Assembly (NCBI RefSeq): GCF_039535785.1
Contig: NZ_BAAAXV010000009.1
Span: 3,030,776-3,094,775, forward strand
DNA length: 64,000 nt
Origin: Nonomuraea helvata
GTDB lineage: Bacteria > Actinomycetota > Actinomycetes > Streptosporangiales > Streptosporangiaceae
Reading direction: 5' to 3'
In this document: piece by piece, positions 36,587 through 47,958 of the stretch
How positions within the stretch are numbered: the stretch's first letter is position 1
Layout: every line of letters begins with the position of its first letter
Notes under the pieces: model-generated
What the model saw: the letters and a program-made list of their open reading frames with translations, nothing else
What the model was told of the DNA's origin: nothing
The model's database searches: none
Made by a program: the position numbers and the translations under genes

Positions 36587-37863
36587 GAGACGTCCCCCAG
36601 ATGGTTGCGCCACAGCAGGGCGAACGAGATGAGATACAGGCTGAGCGGCGTGACCAGCCCGTCGTAGACGAACATGTAGAGCAGCACCAGCCCCATCACC
36701 AGCACTCCGGCCAGTCCGATGGGGCTGCGGTCACCCCAGTGGCGCCGGATCGCGCCCACGAAGAACGCCACGTAGAGCGCCGCCCCGGTGAACCCCTGCG
36801 TGATGATCAGCAGCCAGAGCTGACCGTCGCTGCCCAGCGGTGGGTGGCCGCAGCCCTCGCACCACTGGGTCCTGCCCGTGGTGATCGTGCGGTGGTTGCC
36901 CATGGCGTTGCGCGTGTTGCCGTAGCCGATGATCGGCGAGTGCGCGGCGGCCGCGACGGTGGCCGACACGGTGAAGGCCCTGATGTCGTTCGAGTGTGGT
37001 TTGTCCAGCCGCTGCGCGAACAGCGACGCGAGCGGGCTCAGCGCGAACACCAGCGCCGCCACGGCAGCCGCTCCGCAGAGCGCCACCCTGGTGCGACCCC
37101 CGAGCCGGACGACCAGGTAGACGAGGGCCAGGCCCAGACCGATCCAGAGGCCCCGGTTGAGCGAGTAGACAATGGGGATGGCGGCCAGGGCGAGCGTGGC
37201 CGCCACGAGAGCCTTCTGCCGCGGCGTGCCGTGCACCCACCAGCCGATCACGAACCACACCAGCAGCACCGATACGTTGCTGCCCCACGCGTTGGCCCAC
37301 TCGAACGGGGCCTCCGGCCGCGGCAAGGAGAAGCCCAGCACCTTCTGCGTCTGGGCGGAGGTGGGGTGGATGAGGTTCTGGACGAACGAGTTGCCGGCCG
37401 CCCAGTCGGGCAGCAGCAGCTCCACCGGCGAGGTGAACGCGAACGAGGGGAAGAACACGCCGAGCAGCCCGCCCGCGACCGTCGTGACGAACAGCACGCC
37501 GAGCAGCCGAACCAGGCGCAGCTGCGGCAGCTCGGACTCGGTCAGGTTGCCGAGGTAGAGCACCATGATCAGGATGGCCACGTAGAGCGCCAGCCGCATG
37601 AGGTAGCCGATCAACCGCCCCGGCCCGAAGTCGCCGTACGTGTCCGGCGGCATCTCGGCCAGCATCAGGCCGCTGACCAGGTAGCCGGCGATCAGCAGCA
37701 GCCAGAGCCCGAACCCGCGCGGCACCCTGATCGGCCGGCGCCGCCACAGCACCATCGCCATCGGCGCCGCCAGCAGGATCACCGACAGCCCGCCGAACCC
37801 CAGCGCCCACCACACCGGATAGCCGACGAGCAGCACGGTGATCGGCCACGCGGGCCCCCTCAC
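36583..37863 (-). CDS. O-antigen polymerase/ligase-like membrane protein (Wzy-like)
   Basis: 426 aa from GTG at 37863 overlapping the wzz stop (GTGA). About 10-12 membrane segments with a long extracytoplasmic loop after the middle, and RGLWIGLGLALVYL and SPIIGYGNTRNAMG, as in the Wzy_C/WaaL group. It would join flipped repeat units or ligate the chain. The large loop contains a WCEGCGHPP segment. Confidence 0.85.
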   Translation of the reverse strand: MRGPAWPITVLLVGYPVWWALGFGGLSVILLAAPMAMVLWRRRPIRVPRGFGLWLLLIAGYLVSGLMLAEMPPDTYGDFGPGRLIGYLMRLALYVAILIMVLYLGNLTESELPQLRLVRLLGVLFVTTVAGGLLGVFFPSFAFTSPVELLLPDWAAGNSFVQNLIHPTSAQTQKVLGFSLPRPEAPFEWANAWGSNVSVLLVWFVIGWWVHGTPRQKALVAATLALAAIPIVYSLNRGLWIGLGLALVYLVVRLGGRTRVALCGAAAVAALVFALSPLASLFAQRLDKPHSNDIRAFTVSATVAAAAHSPIIGYGNTRNAMGNHRTITTGRTQWCEGCGHPPLGSDGQLWLLIITQGFTGAALYVAFFVGAIRRHWGDRSPIGLAGVLVMGLVLLYMFVYDGLVTPLSLYLISFALLWRNHLGDVS

Positions 37864-39140
37864 GTCGGCTGGCCGGGACGCCGGGGGTGCATCGCGTGCA
37901 TGGGCGTGGTCTCGGCCACCTCCAGCTCGCCGGTCGCGACGAGCTTGCCGAGCGGGGTGTGCGTACGCGGCTCGAGCAGGGGCACGAACGAGGGCAGCGC
38001 GTCGGTCGCCGTCACCACGCCGATGATCGGCACGTCGTGCCGGTCCAGCCGGCGCACGGCGGCCATGACCCGGTCGGAGGTGACCCGGCCGAGACCGATC
38101 AGCAGCAGGGCCGCGTCCGCCCTGGACAGATCGCGTACGTCGGAGCCGTCGAGCACCGTCAGCGGCAGATTGACGGCCACCGGGTCGGCCTGCGTCGAGT
38201 CGTGCAGGTCCGCGGGCAGCGCCTTGACCAGCAGCCGCTTGCCCGGGCACGTGGCGACCACGGCGCAGGCCAGCTCGTGGGCCACGCCGGGCTCGCGCGG
38301 GCTCGACAGGTCGCCCAGCACGGGCAGGCCGGTCAGCCGCTCGACGTCGGCGGCCGTGCGCAGCCGCCGGTCGAGCCGGTCACGGGCGTAGGCGGCGGCC
38401 GAGCCGGCCAGCAGCCCGGCCATGAGCCCCGTGCCGAGGTAGAGCGGCAGGCTGGGGGCGACGGGCGCGGACGGCGGGGCGGCCTGGCTGATGACCATGC
38501 CGGGGGTCACCGCGACCGTCCTGAGCGCGTCGTACTTCAGGGCGAGCCCGGCGGCCTGCCGGTTGAGCACGCTCTGCCGCTGGAGCGCGATCGCGTGCTC
38601 GGGACCGCCCTTGGGCAGCCCGCCGAGCTGCTTGATCACCGTGTCGATCGCGGTGTTGACCTGCTTGAGCTTGGCCAGCACGGCCCGCTGCTGGTCGGTC
38701 AGGGCGGCCAGCGCGCTCTCGCGGCGGTTGGTGAGATAGGCCTGGGCGTACGCGCGGGACTGGGCGGCCGCGACCGTGGCGTCGGAGGCGGTGACCGAGA
38801 TCCACAGCACCGCCGAGTTGGGCGGCACCGAGACCTCGACGGGCTCGGGGCTGCCGACCCCCAGCGCCCTGGCCGCCCGCGTGGCGACCACGGCGGACTG
38901 CGCGACCTGGGCCTCGGTGTCGAGGTTGAGCGGCTCGCGCTGGCGGCTGGTCACCGGGTTGGCCGGCTCCTGCGAGCCGACCGGCATGACCAGCACCTGC
39001 GTGGTGGCGGTGTAGGAGGGCGGCGTGAGCCGCATGAGCGCGAGTCCGGCCGTGCCGCCGAACACGACGCAGCCCACCAGGAGCAGCCATCGCCTGCGCA
39101 GCAGCGAAAGGTGCTCGTCCAGGTCCGTGCCGGAGCTCAT
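37860..39140 (-). CDS. Wzz chain-length protein with degenerate BY-kinase-like domain
   Basis: 426 aa, ATG at 39140 with AGGAG upstream. N-terminal membrane helix (about 22-40), a periplasmic-type region with coiled coil, a second helix (LYLGTGLMAGLLAGSA), then a cytoplasmic domain that follows a BY-kinase layout: LTGLPVLGDL, a strand at CAVVATCP, and ADAALLLIGLGRVTSDRV to VPIIGVVTATD. The Walker A loop (normally GxGKS/T) is absent, so it is probably a pseudokinase domain. First gene of the minus-strand operon. Confidence 0.86.
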   Translation of the reverse strand: MSSGTDLDEHLSLLRRRWLLLVGCVVFGGTAGLALMRLTPPSYTATTQVLVMPVGSQEPANPVTSRQREPLNLDTEAQVAQSAVVATRAARALGVGSPEPVEVSVPPNSAVLWISVTASDATVAAAQSRAYAQAYLTNRRESALAALTDQQRAVLAKLKQVNTAIDTVIKQLGGLPKGGPEHAIALQRQSVLNRQAAGLALKYDALRTVAVTPGMVISQAAPPSAPVAPSLPLYLGTGLMAGLLAGSAAAYARDRLDRRLRTAADVERLTGLPVLGDLSSPREPGVAHELACAVVATCPGKRLLVKALPADLHDSTQADPVAVNLPLTVLDGSDVRDLSRADAALLLIGLGRVTSDRVMAAVRRLDRHDVPIIGVVTATDALPSFVPLLEPRTHTPLGKLVATGELEVAETTPMHAMHPRRPGQPT

Positions 39141-39263
39141 GGGGGAAGGGTCTCCTGGAAATGCGTCGAGATGTGCGCCCACTATAGGGCGGACGATTAT
39201 CAGCCAAGCCGATTACCCAAGATTTTCTCCAGTACGGGCACAAGGTAAAGCCACCTATGAATT

Positions 39264-39275
39264 GAAATGTCCGGA
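39264..39275 (-). promoter_or_regulatory. 12-nt motif shared with the 52.4-kb promoter
   Basis: In the 271-nt divergent region between wzz and the GH26 gene, the minus strand reads TCCGGACATTTC, identical to 52387-52398 upstream of the secreted three-repeat protein. It is followed on the plus strand by a near-palindrome CCGGAAATTCTGG. The region is less GC-rich than its surroundings and also has a direct repeat CTGGAGAGA (about 39304-39324). Possibly a common regulator site. Confidence 0.4.
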
Positions 39276-39411
39276 AATTCTGGGGCGGCTCTGTTCGCTG
39301 TGAGCTGGAGAGACCTGGAGAGACTCTGCACACTGGCTGAAGTTCCAGGAATGACATGGCAAGGTTCAGGTTTGATAGGCGGGGGTCATTCGACGAGGGG
39401 GTTGAAAGGCT

Positions 39412-40473
39412 TTGCAGCTACGGGGAATTTCTCAAACCGCCACGAACACCGCGGTCATTCTGGCCGTCATCGCGGTGCTGGCCGGCTGCTCCACGGCCGA
39501 GGGCTCCAACGCGCGGGCGCCCGTAGCGGTCAAGGACCCCTCGAGCTCGCCGTCCTGTACGGCGACCTCCAGGCTCATCCCCTCCTGCGGCGCCTGGTGG
39601 GGCGTCGCGCCCGAGGTCTTCACCGGCGCCCCGCTGGAGCACGCCCTGCACGGCGCGGAGGCGCGCATGGGGGCCGCCGCCGACGTGGTGCACGTCTACC
39701 ACCGGGGCAGCGAGCTGTTCCCCACCGACGCCGAGATCAGGATGGCCCGCGACCCGGCCAGGCCGCGGCTGCTCATGATCAACTGGAAGCCGTCGCTCGA
39801 CCGCACCTGGGCCGAGATCGCCGACGGCGCGCTCGACGCCAGGATCGACCGGCTGGCCGGCTACCTCCGGCGCACCTTTCCCGAGCGGTTCTTCCTCACC
39901 CTCCACCACGAGCCGGAGAACGACGTGGACGCCTCGTCGGGCTCGGGCATGCAGGCCACCGACTACGCGGCCATGTACCGGCACGTCGTGCTCAGGCTGC
40001 GGGCCGACGGCGTGAAGAACGCGGTCATGGTCATGACGTACATGGGGGCGCCCAACTGGGCGGCCCAGCCCTGGTTCGAGGACCTCTATCCGGGTGACGA
40101 CGTGGTCGACTGGGTGGCCATGGACCCCTACGCCGACAGCCGGGTGGACGACTTCGAGGGCCTGGTGAACAAGACCCGCAAGGAATATCCGGACTGGCCG
40201 GGCTTCTACCGGTGGATGCAGGCGCGCTTCCCCGGCAAGCCGGTCATGGTGGCCGAGTGGGGGGTGTTCCAGCAGGGGGACAAGCGGGCGTTCTTCGAGT
40301 CGGTGCGGCGGCAGATCAAGCGGTATCCGCAGATCAAGGCGCTGCTGTACTTCGACTCGCCGAAGGCGCCGCGCGGCGACACCAGCTTCGACGCCGGCAC
40401 AGGCGCCGGCCGGGCGTTCAGCGAACTGGCTCGAGATCCTTATTTCCGCTCGACGCCCGTCCCGCGGCCCTGA
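39412..40473 (+). CDS. GH26-like glycoside hydrolase lipoprotein
   Basis: 353 aa, TTG start with GAAAGG upstream. A lipoprotein signal with lipobox LAGC (Cys near residue 26) anchors it outside the membrane. The catalytic TIM-barrel resembles family 26 beta-mannanase/beta-glycanases: acid/base Glu in LHHEPEND and nucleophile Glu in MVAEWGVF. Divergent from the polysaccharide operon, so it may trim or release the island's own glycan. Its last 56 nt overlap the end of the convergent TauE gene. Confidence 0.87.
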   Translation: MQLRGISQTATNTAVILAVIAVLAGCSTAEGSNARAPVAVKDPSSSPSCTATSRLIPSCGAWWGVAPEVFTGAPLEHALHGAEARMGAAADVVHVYHRGSELFPTDAEIRMARDPARPRLLMINWKPSLDRTWAEIADGALDARIDRLAGYLRRTFPERFFLTLHHEPENDVDASSGSGMQATDYAAMYRHVVLRLRADGVKNAVMVMTYMGAPNWAAQPWFEDLYPGDDVVDWVAMDPYADSRVDDFEGLVNKTRKEYPDWPGFYRWMQARFPGKPVMVAEWGVFQQGDKRAFFESVRRQIKRYPQIKALLYFDSPKAPRGDTSFDAGTGAGRAFSELARDPYFRSTPVPRP

Positions 40474-41308
40474 CCCGCACCCGCCACCCGATGACAGTGA
40501 CAGCCGCGGCCCCGACGAGAGCGCAGACGGTGAGCGTGTTGCTCACGTCGAGCAGCTTGCAGGCGGAGGCCAGCAGGACGATCGCCAGCAGCGCCCTGAT
40601 CAGGCCGCCGGGGGCGCGTGAGGAGATCCTGGCGCCCAGGTAGACGCCCGGGATCGAGCCGATGAGCAGCGACAGCGTGAGGTCCAGCTGGAAGTCGCCG
40701 AACAGCAGGTGCCCGAGCGCGGCGGAGGCGACCAGCGGCACGGCCTGGACGAGGTCGGTGCCGACGAGCTGGTTGGCCTTGAGCGCCGGATAGAGGGCGA
40801 GCAGGGCCACGATGATCAGCGATCCGGATCCTACGGACGAGACGCCGACGACCAGTCCGCCCACCGTACCGACCAGTAGGGTCGGAATTGGGCGCACGAC
40901 GATCTCGTGGGCGCTCGACGTGCCGCCCCGCGCGCCGAGCCAGCTCTTGACCGCCATGCCCGCCACGGCCAGCAGGAGGGCCACGCCGAGCGCGTACTTC
41001 ACCGCGTCGGTGACCGCGAACGCGCGGGCCAGGAACACGCCGCAGAAGGCGGCCGGCACCGAGCCCGCGCAGAGCCAGCCGACCAGCCGCAGGTTGACCG
41101 TGCCCCGGCGCAGGTGCACGAAGCTGCCGACCGGCTTCATCACGGCCGAGGCGACCAGGTCGCTGGAGACCGCGGCCAGCGGCGGGACGTTGAAGAACAG
41201 CATCATCATCGGCGTCATGAGGGCCCCGCCGCCCATCCCGGTCAGCCCGACCACGATCGCGACGAAGAAGGACCCGACAATCAGGGGGAAGTCGATCAAC
41301 GTACCCAT
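40418..41308 (-). CDS. TauE/SafE family sulfur-compound transporter
   Basis: 296 aa from ATG at 41308; a TTG at 41299 has better spacing from GGAGG. Eight or so membrane helices with the family's paired motif (VGLTGMGGGALMTP and VGVSSVGSGSL). TauE/SafE proteins move sulfite, sulfonates or sulfoacetate. It overlaps the end of cysC by 13 nt, which points to a sulfur substrate, possibly sulfate or sulfite import for PAPS synthesis. Confidence 0.9.
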   Translation of the reverse strand: MGTLIDFPLIVGSFFVAIVVGLTGMGGGALMTPMMMLFFNVPPLAAVSSDLVASAVMKPVGSFVHLRRGTVNLRLVGWLCAGSVPAAFCGVFLARAFAVTDAVKYALGVALLLAVAGMAVKSWLGARGGTSSAHEIVVRPIPTLLVGTVGGLVVGVSSVGSGSLIIVALLALYPALKANQLVGTDLVQAVPLVASAALGHLLFGDFQLDLTLSLLIGSIPGVYLGARISSRAPGGLIRALLAIVLLASACKLLDVSNTLTVCALVGAAAVTVIGWRVRVRAAGRASSGNKDLEPVR

Positions 41309-42510
41309 CCTCCGGACTTCAAGGCTCCCAGGACCTGGGAGACGGCCGTGTCGATGGAGATGTGCGTGGTGTCGATCACCAGGTCGGCGTCGTCCGGCTC
41401 CTCGTAGGGGTCCGAGACGCCGGTGAACTCGGGGATGAGCCCGGCGCGCGCCTTGGCGTACAGGCCCTTGCGGTCGCGCCGCTCGCACTCCTCCAGCGGC
41501 GTCGCGACGTGCACGAGCAGGAAGTCAGCCCCGACGGACTCGACCATCTCGCGCACCTCCTCGCGGGTGGCCGCGTAGGGGGCGATGGGCGCGCAGATGG
41601 CCAGGCCGCCGTGGCGGGCGGTCTCGGCGGCGACGAAGCCGATGCGGCGGATGTTCAGGTCGCGGTCGGACTTGGAGAACGTCAGGCCCTTGGACAGCAG
41701 CTGGCGCACGACATCGCCGTCGAGGTAGGTCACCGTGCGGGTGCCGAGCTCCAGCAGCGCGTCGCGCAGGCCGCGGGCGATCGTGGACTTGCCGGAGCCC
41801 GACAGGCCGGTGAAGAAGACCACGAGACCCCTGCGGTGCGGAGGCCCGGGGATGCGGACCGGGTCCGGGCCCGCCAGGTGCTCGGTGGCGCCGTAGGCGG
41901 TGGCGACGTGCTCGCGCAGCTCCAGGTCGATCTCGGGCTCCTCGCGCGGCGCCAGGGGCACCGAGACGACGATCGTGTCCTCGGGCAGCTTCTCCTTGGC
42001 GCGGAGCGCGGCGCGTACGACCGCGGGGCCCGGCTCGCCGTACGAGAGGGGGAGGAGCATGATCACCGCGTCGAGCTCCTTCGCGGTGGCGACGACCTCG
42101 GAGAGGTCGTCGAGGGGGCCGCGCATGGTGACGGCGAGCGCCGGACGGTCGCCGAGCTCGGCCCGGACCTCGGCCGGGGTGCGCCGCAGGCGCGCGAACG
42201 GGCCGTGCTCGGGGGCGCCGAGGCCCTTGACGGGTCCAGAGGTCAGCCCGTCGGGCTCGTGGGCGCTCACCGTGAGCGTGGCCAGCGGCAGGCCCTCCGG
42301 GTCGAGCAGCGTGACCTCGTCGCCGGGCGAGACGTCGGCGGGCAGGTGGAGCGTGACGGGCGCGGGCCACGCGGCGCCGTCGGCGAGCGTGCCGCGTTCG
42401 TGCACCGCGTGGAGGTCATCGTGGCCGAGGAACCCGGTCAGCGGCTCGAACGCGCCGGACAGCAGCAGTTCGAGGTCGGCCAGCTCGCGCGGGTCGGGGG
42501 TCCACTCCAC
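41296..42510 (-). CDS. cysC: Adenylyl-sulfate kinase with ATP-sulfurylase-like N-terminal region
   Basis: 404 aa, GTG at 42510 with GGAGA upstream. Residues about 215-404 are APS kinase: P-loop FTGLSGSGKST, DGDVVRQ, and SDRDLNIRRIGFVAAE. Residues 1-210 resemble the PUA and catalytic parts of ATP sulfurylase (LSGAFEPLTGFLG, LLPLSYGEPG), but the nucleotide motifs QxRNP and HxxH are not seen, so this half is probably inactive. It makes PAPS for the sulfotransferases, using APS from CysDN. Confidence 0.9.
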   Translation of the reverse strand: MEWTPDPRELADLELLLSGAFEPLTGFLGHDDLHAVHERGTLADGAAWPAPVTLHLPADVSPGDEVTLLDPEGLPLATLTVSAHEPDGLTSGPVKGLGAPEHGPFARLRRTPAEVRAELGDRPALAVTMRGPLDDLSEVVATAKELDAVIMLLPLSYGEPGPAVVRAALRAKEKLPEDTIVVSVPLAPREEPEIDLELREHVATAYGATEHLAGPDPVRIPGPPHRRGLVVFFTGLSGSGKSTIARGLRDALLELGTRTVTYLDGDVVRQLLSKGLTFSKSDRDLNIRRIGFVAAETARHGGLAICAPIAPYAATREEVREMVESVGADFLLVHVATPLEECERRDRKGLYAKARAGLIPEFTGVSDPYEEPDDADLVIDTTHISIDTAVSQVLGALKSGGWVR

Positions 42511-42542
42511 GTCTCCAACATCCCAACTATTCCGATTGAATT

Positions 42543-42558
42543 GGTAGGGAAGTCTACC
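42543..42558 (-). promoter_or_regulatory. Inverted repeat upstream of cysC
   Basis: GGTAG-N6-CTACC in the 92-nt gap before cysC, within a locally AT-richer stretch that could hold its promoter. Short arms; a possible operator of a sulfur regulator. Confidence 0.35.
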
Positions 42559-42602
42559 GATCCATACCAGTGTGTCGCTAGTCCCATCTGGCGCGGGACG
42601 AG

Positions 42603-43322
42603 CTAGAGAAGCCGGGCGAAGTGGTGCTGGGGCTTCCTGATCACCATGGTGATCTCGTCGTGGCCGGCCGGGTAGCGGCCGTTGGTCAGCCTGGCGACCG
42701 CGGCGAGCGCGACAGCGGCGAGCCCGCGATTGCGCGCCGGGCCGCTGGTGTTCCGCGTGTCATCGGTGATCATGAGCCCCCGGCTGAGGCAGAACGCGTG
42801 CATGCCGTCGCTCGAGGCCAGCGGCTCGTACACGGCGGGGAAGGGGCCCGGCGTGCCCGGGGCGACGACCAGGCGCCACAGCAGGCGGCGCAGCCACGAC
42901 GGCGCGATCCGGTCGAGCAGGCCGTAGGCGGACCTGCGGTCGCGCATACGCAGCAGCACCAGGCCCCCCGGGCGCAGCGACTGCAGCAGCCGGTCGAGCA
43001 CGAGCTCCGCGTGCCTGACCCGCTCGAGCAGGAAGGACACCTGGATCACGTCGTACGACCTGGGCGGCAGAGGAACGCAGCGCAGGTCGCCCAGCGACCA
43101 CGACACCAGGTCGGCGCGCTCGCCCAGCACGGCTCTGATCGCGGGATGGTCCTCGTCGACCCCGGTGGCCCTCGTCTCTATCCGTTCCAGGACGAGCGGC
43201 TCGTCGTGCGCGCACCCGGCGACGAGCACGTCGAGCCGCCTGCCGAGCAGGCCGGCCCACTGCTCGCGGACCCGCTGACCGAAAAGGTCGCCTCTCGGGG
43301 CGACCGATCGCACCTCAGACAT
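42603..43322 (-). CDS. Class I SAM-dependent methyltransferase (type 11)
   Basis: 239 aa, ATG at 43322 preceded by AGGTGA. A methyltransferase core is suggested by LDVLVAGCAHDEP (motif I region), the acidic ATGVDED, YDVIQVSFLLERV and LRPGGLVLLRMRD. Motif I lacks the usual GxGxG and is partly degenerate. It lies 92 nt upstream of cysC on the same strand. Substrate unknown; it could modify the glycan or a small molecule. Confidence 0.78.
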   Translation of the reverse strand: MSEVRSVAPRGDLFGQRVREQWAGLLGRRLDVLVAGCAHDEPLVLERIETRATGVDEDHPAIRAVLGERADLVSWSLGDLRCVPLPPRSYDVIQVSFLLERVRHAELVLDRLLQSLRPGGLVLLRMRDRRSAYGLLDRIAPSWLRRLLWRLVVAPGTPGPFPAVYEPLASSDGMHAFCLSRGLMITDDTRNTSGPARNRGLAAVALAAVARLTNGRYPAGHDEITMVIRKPQHHFARLL

Positions 43323-43384
43323 GTCACCTACAGTAATCAATCGATCCGAATCAGTAAGGCATTTCCCTGCTAGCGTCCTGGCCC

Positions 43385-43747
43385 GTGAGCGATGCGGTCT
43401 ATGTGGGGAACGCCGGCGTCGACGCGGCCGCGGACCGGGGCTGGTTGCTGGGTCATTTCAAACCCCTCGGCGATCCAAGGCACAGCGACGACGTCGAGAT
43501 CAAGTGGGGCGTCCACCCGCCGGGCGACGAGCGGGGTGAGTGGGTCAAGGGTGAGGAGCGCACCGCCCTGCTGGTGCTGATCAGCGGCCGGTTCCGGGTG
43601 GAACTGCCGGGCCGTGGCGTGCTGCTGTCCGAGCCCGGCGACTACGTGGTCTGGGGGAAGGGCGTCGACCATTCGTGGTACGCGGAGGAGGCCTCGACCG
43701 TGCTCACCGTGCGCTGGCCCTCCGTGCCCGGTTATCGGATCGGCTGA
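43385..43747 (+). CDS. Small cupin-fold protein
   Basis: 120 aa, GTG start; a TAGCGT hexamer at 43372-43377 suggests a leaderless transcript. The second half reads as a cupin barrel: LLVLISGRFRVEL, LSEPGDYVVWGKGVDHSW and VLTVRWPS, with one metal-type His. Orthologues are sometimes labelled signal peptidase I, but no peptidase motif or membrane helix is present. Function unknown. Confidence 0.7.
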   Translation: MSDAVYVGNAGVDAAADRGWLLGHFKPLGDPRHSDDVEIKWGVHPPGDERGEWVKGEERTALLVLISGRFRVELPGRGVLLSEPGDYVVWGKGVDHSWYAEEASTVLTVRWPSVPGYRIG

Positions 43748-43840
43748 GGGGGCGTCGGCGAGTACCCTGGGAGAGGACCCCCGCGACCTGACTCGGCCGG
43801 GGGTAGTCGTGTTGCCGTCGTGGGGCTGTGGGCGTATCTG

Positions 43841-47329
<3,489 letters not shown>

Positions 47330-47358
47330 CGGCGGTTTTCGGTCGGAAAGGGACGCAC

Positions 47359-47955
47359 GTGAAGTCGATACGAGTGGCTGTGGCCGCCGCGGCGGTGGGC
47401 ATCGCCCTGACCGCCTGCTCCTCTCCCATGCAGGCCGGGGCCGCGGCCGTGGTGGGGAGCGAGCGCATCTCGACGAGCCAGCTCAACACGGACGCGGAGG
47501 CGTACAAGGCCGCGTTGAAGAGGAACAACCTGGACGAGACGGCGCTCGGCGTGCCGGTCACCCAGTACGTGCTGCAGCGGCTGGCCGACATCAGCGCGGC
47601 CAGGCAGTTCATGGCCCGCCGCAACGTGCAGGTGACGGACAAGGAGATCGACGCCAAGCTCCAGGACCCGGGCCAGTACCAGAACCCCGAGATCAACCTG
47701 CTGGCCCTGGGTGTCGCGCCGACCTACGCCCGCGAGTACGCGCGCACGGCCGTCGGCATGACCAAGCTGCAGCAGGCGGCCGGCCAGGGCGGCACGGACC
47801 AGCTGCGCAAGGAGTTCTCCACGATCAAGACGACGTTCAGCCCCCGCTTCGGTGTGGTCAACGCGGCGCCGTCGCAGGAGAACCCCGCGCTGTTCATCGA
47901 CGCGGGCCGGTTCGGCAAGGCCGCTTCCCAGCAGGCGCCGCAGCAGCAGGGCTGA
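47359..47955 (+). CDS. SurA N-terminal-like lipoprotein
   Basis: 198 aa, GTG start. Lipoprotein signal with LTAC (Cys20). The body resembles the helical chaperone part of SurA/PrsA (VGSERISTSQLNTDAEAY, VLQRLADISAARQFM, VTDKEIDAKL), with no parvulin PPIase domain. Found between mfd and mazG in many actinobacteria; likely an extracytoplasmic chaperone. Ends in a Gln-rich tail. Confidence 0.82.
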   Translation: MKSIRVAVAAAAVGIALTACSSPMQAGAAAVVGSERISTSQLNTDAEAYKAALKRNNLDETALGVPVTQYVLQRLADISAARQFMARRNVQVTDKEIDAKLQDPGQYQNPEINLLALGVAPTYAREYARTAVGMTKLQQAAGQGGTDQLRKEFSTIKTTFSPRFGVVNAAPSQENPALFIDAGRFGKAASQQAPQQQG

Positions 47956-47958
47956 GTC

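Noticed and set aside
25126..43747. Prophage or transposon origin for the island
   Set aside because: No integrase, transposase, terminal repeats or tRNA-end duplication at the pth or mfd sides.
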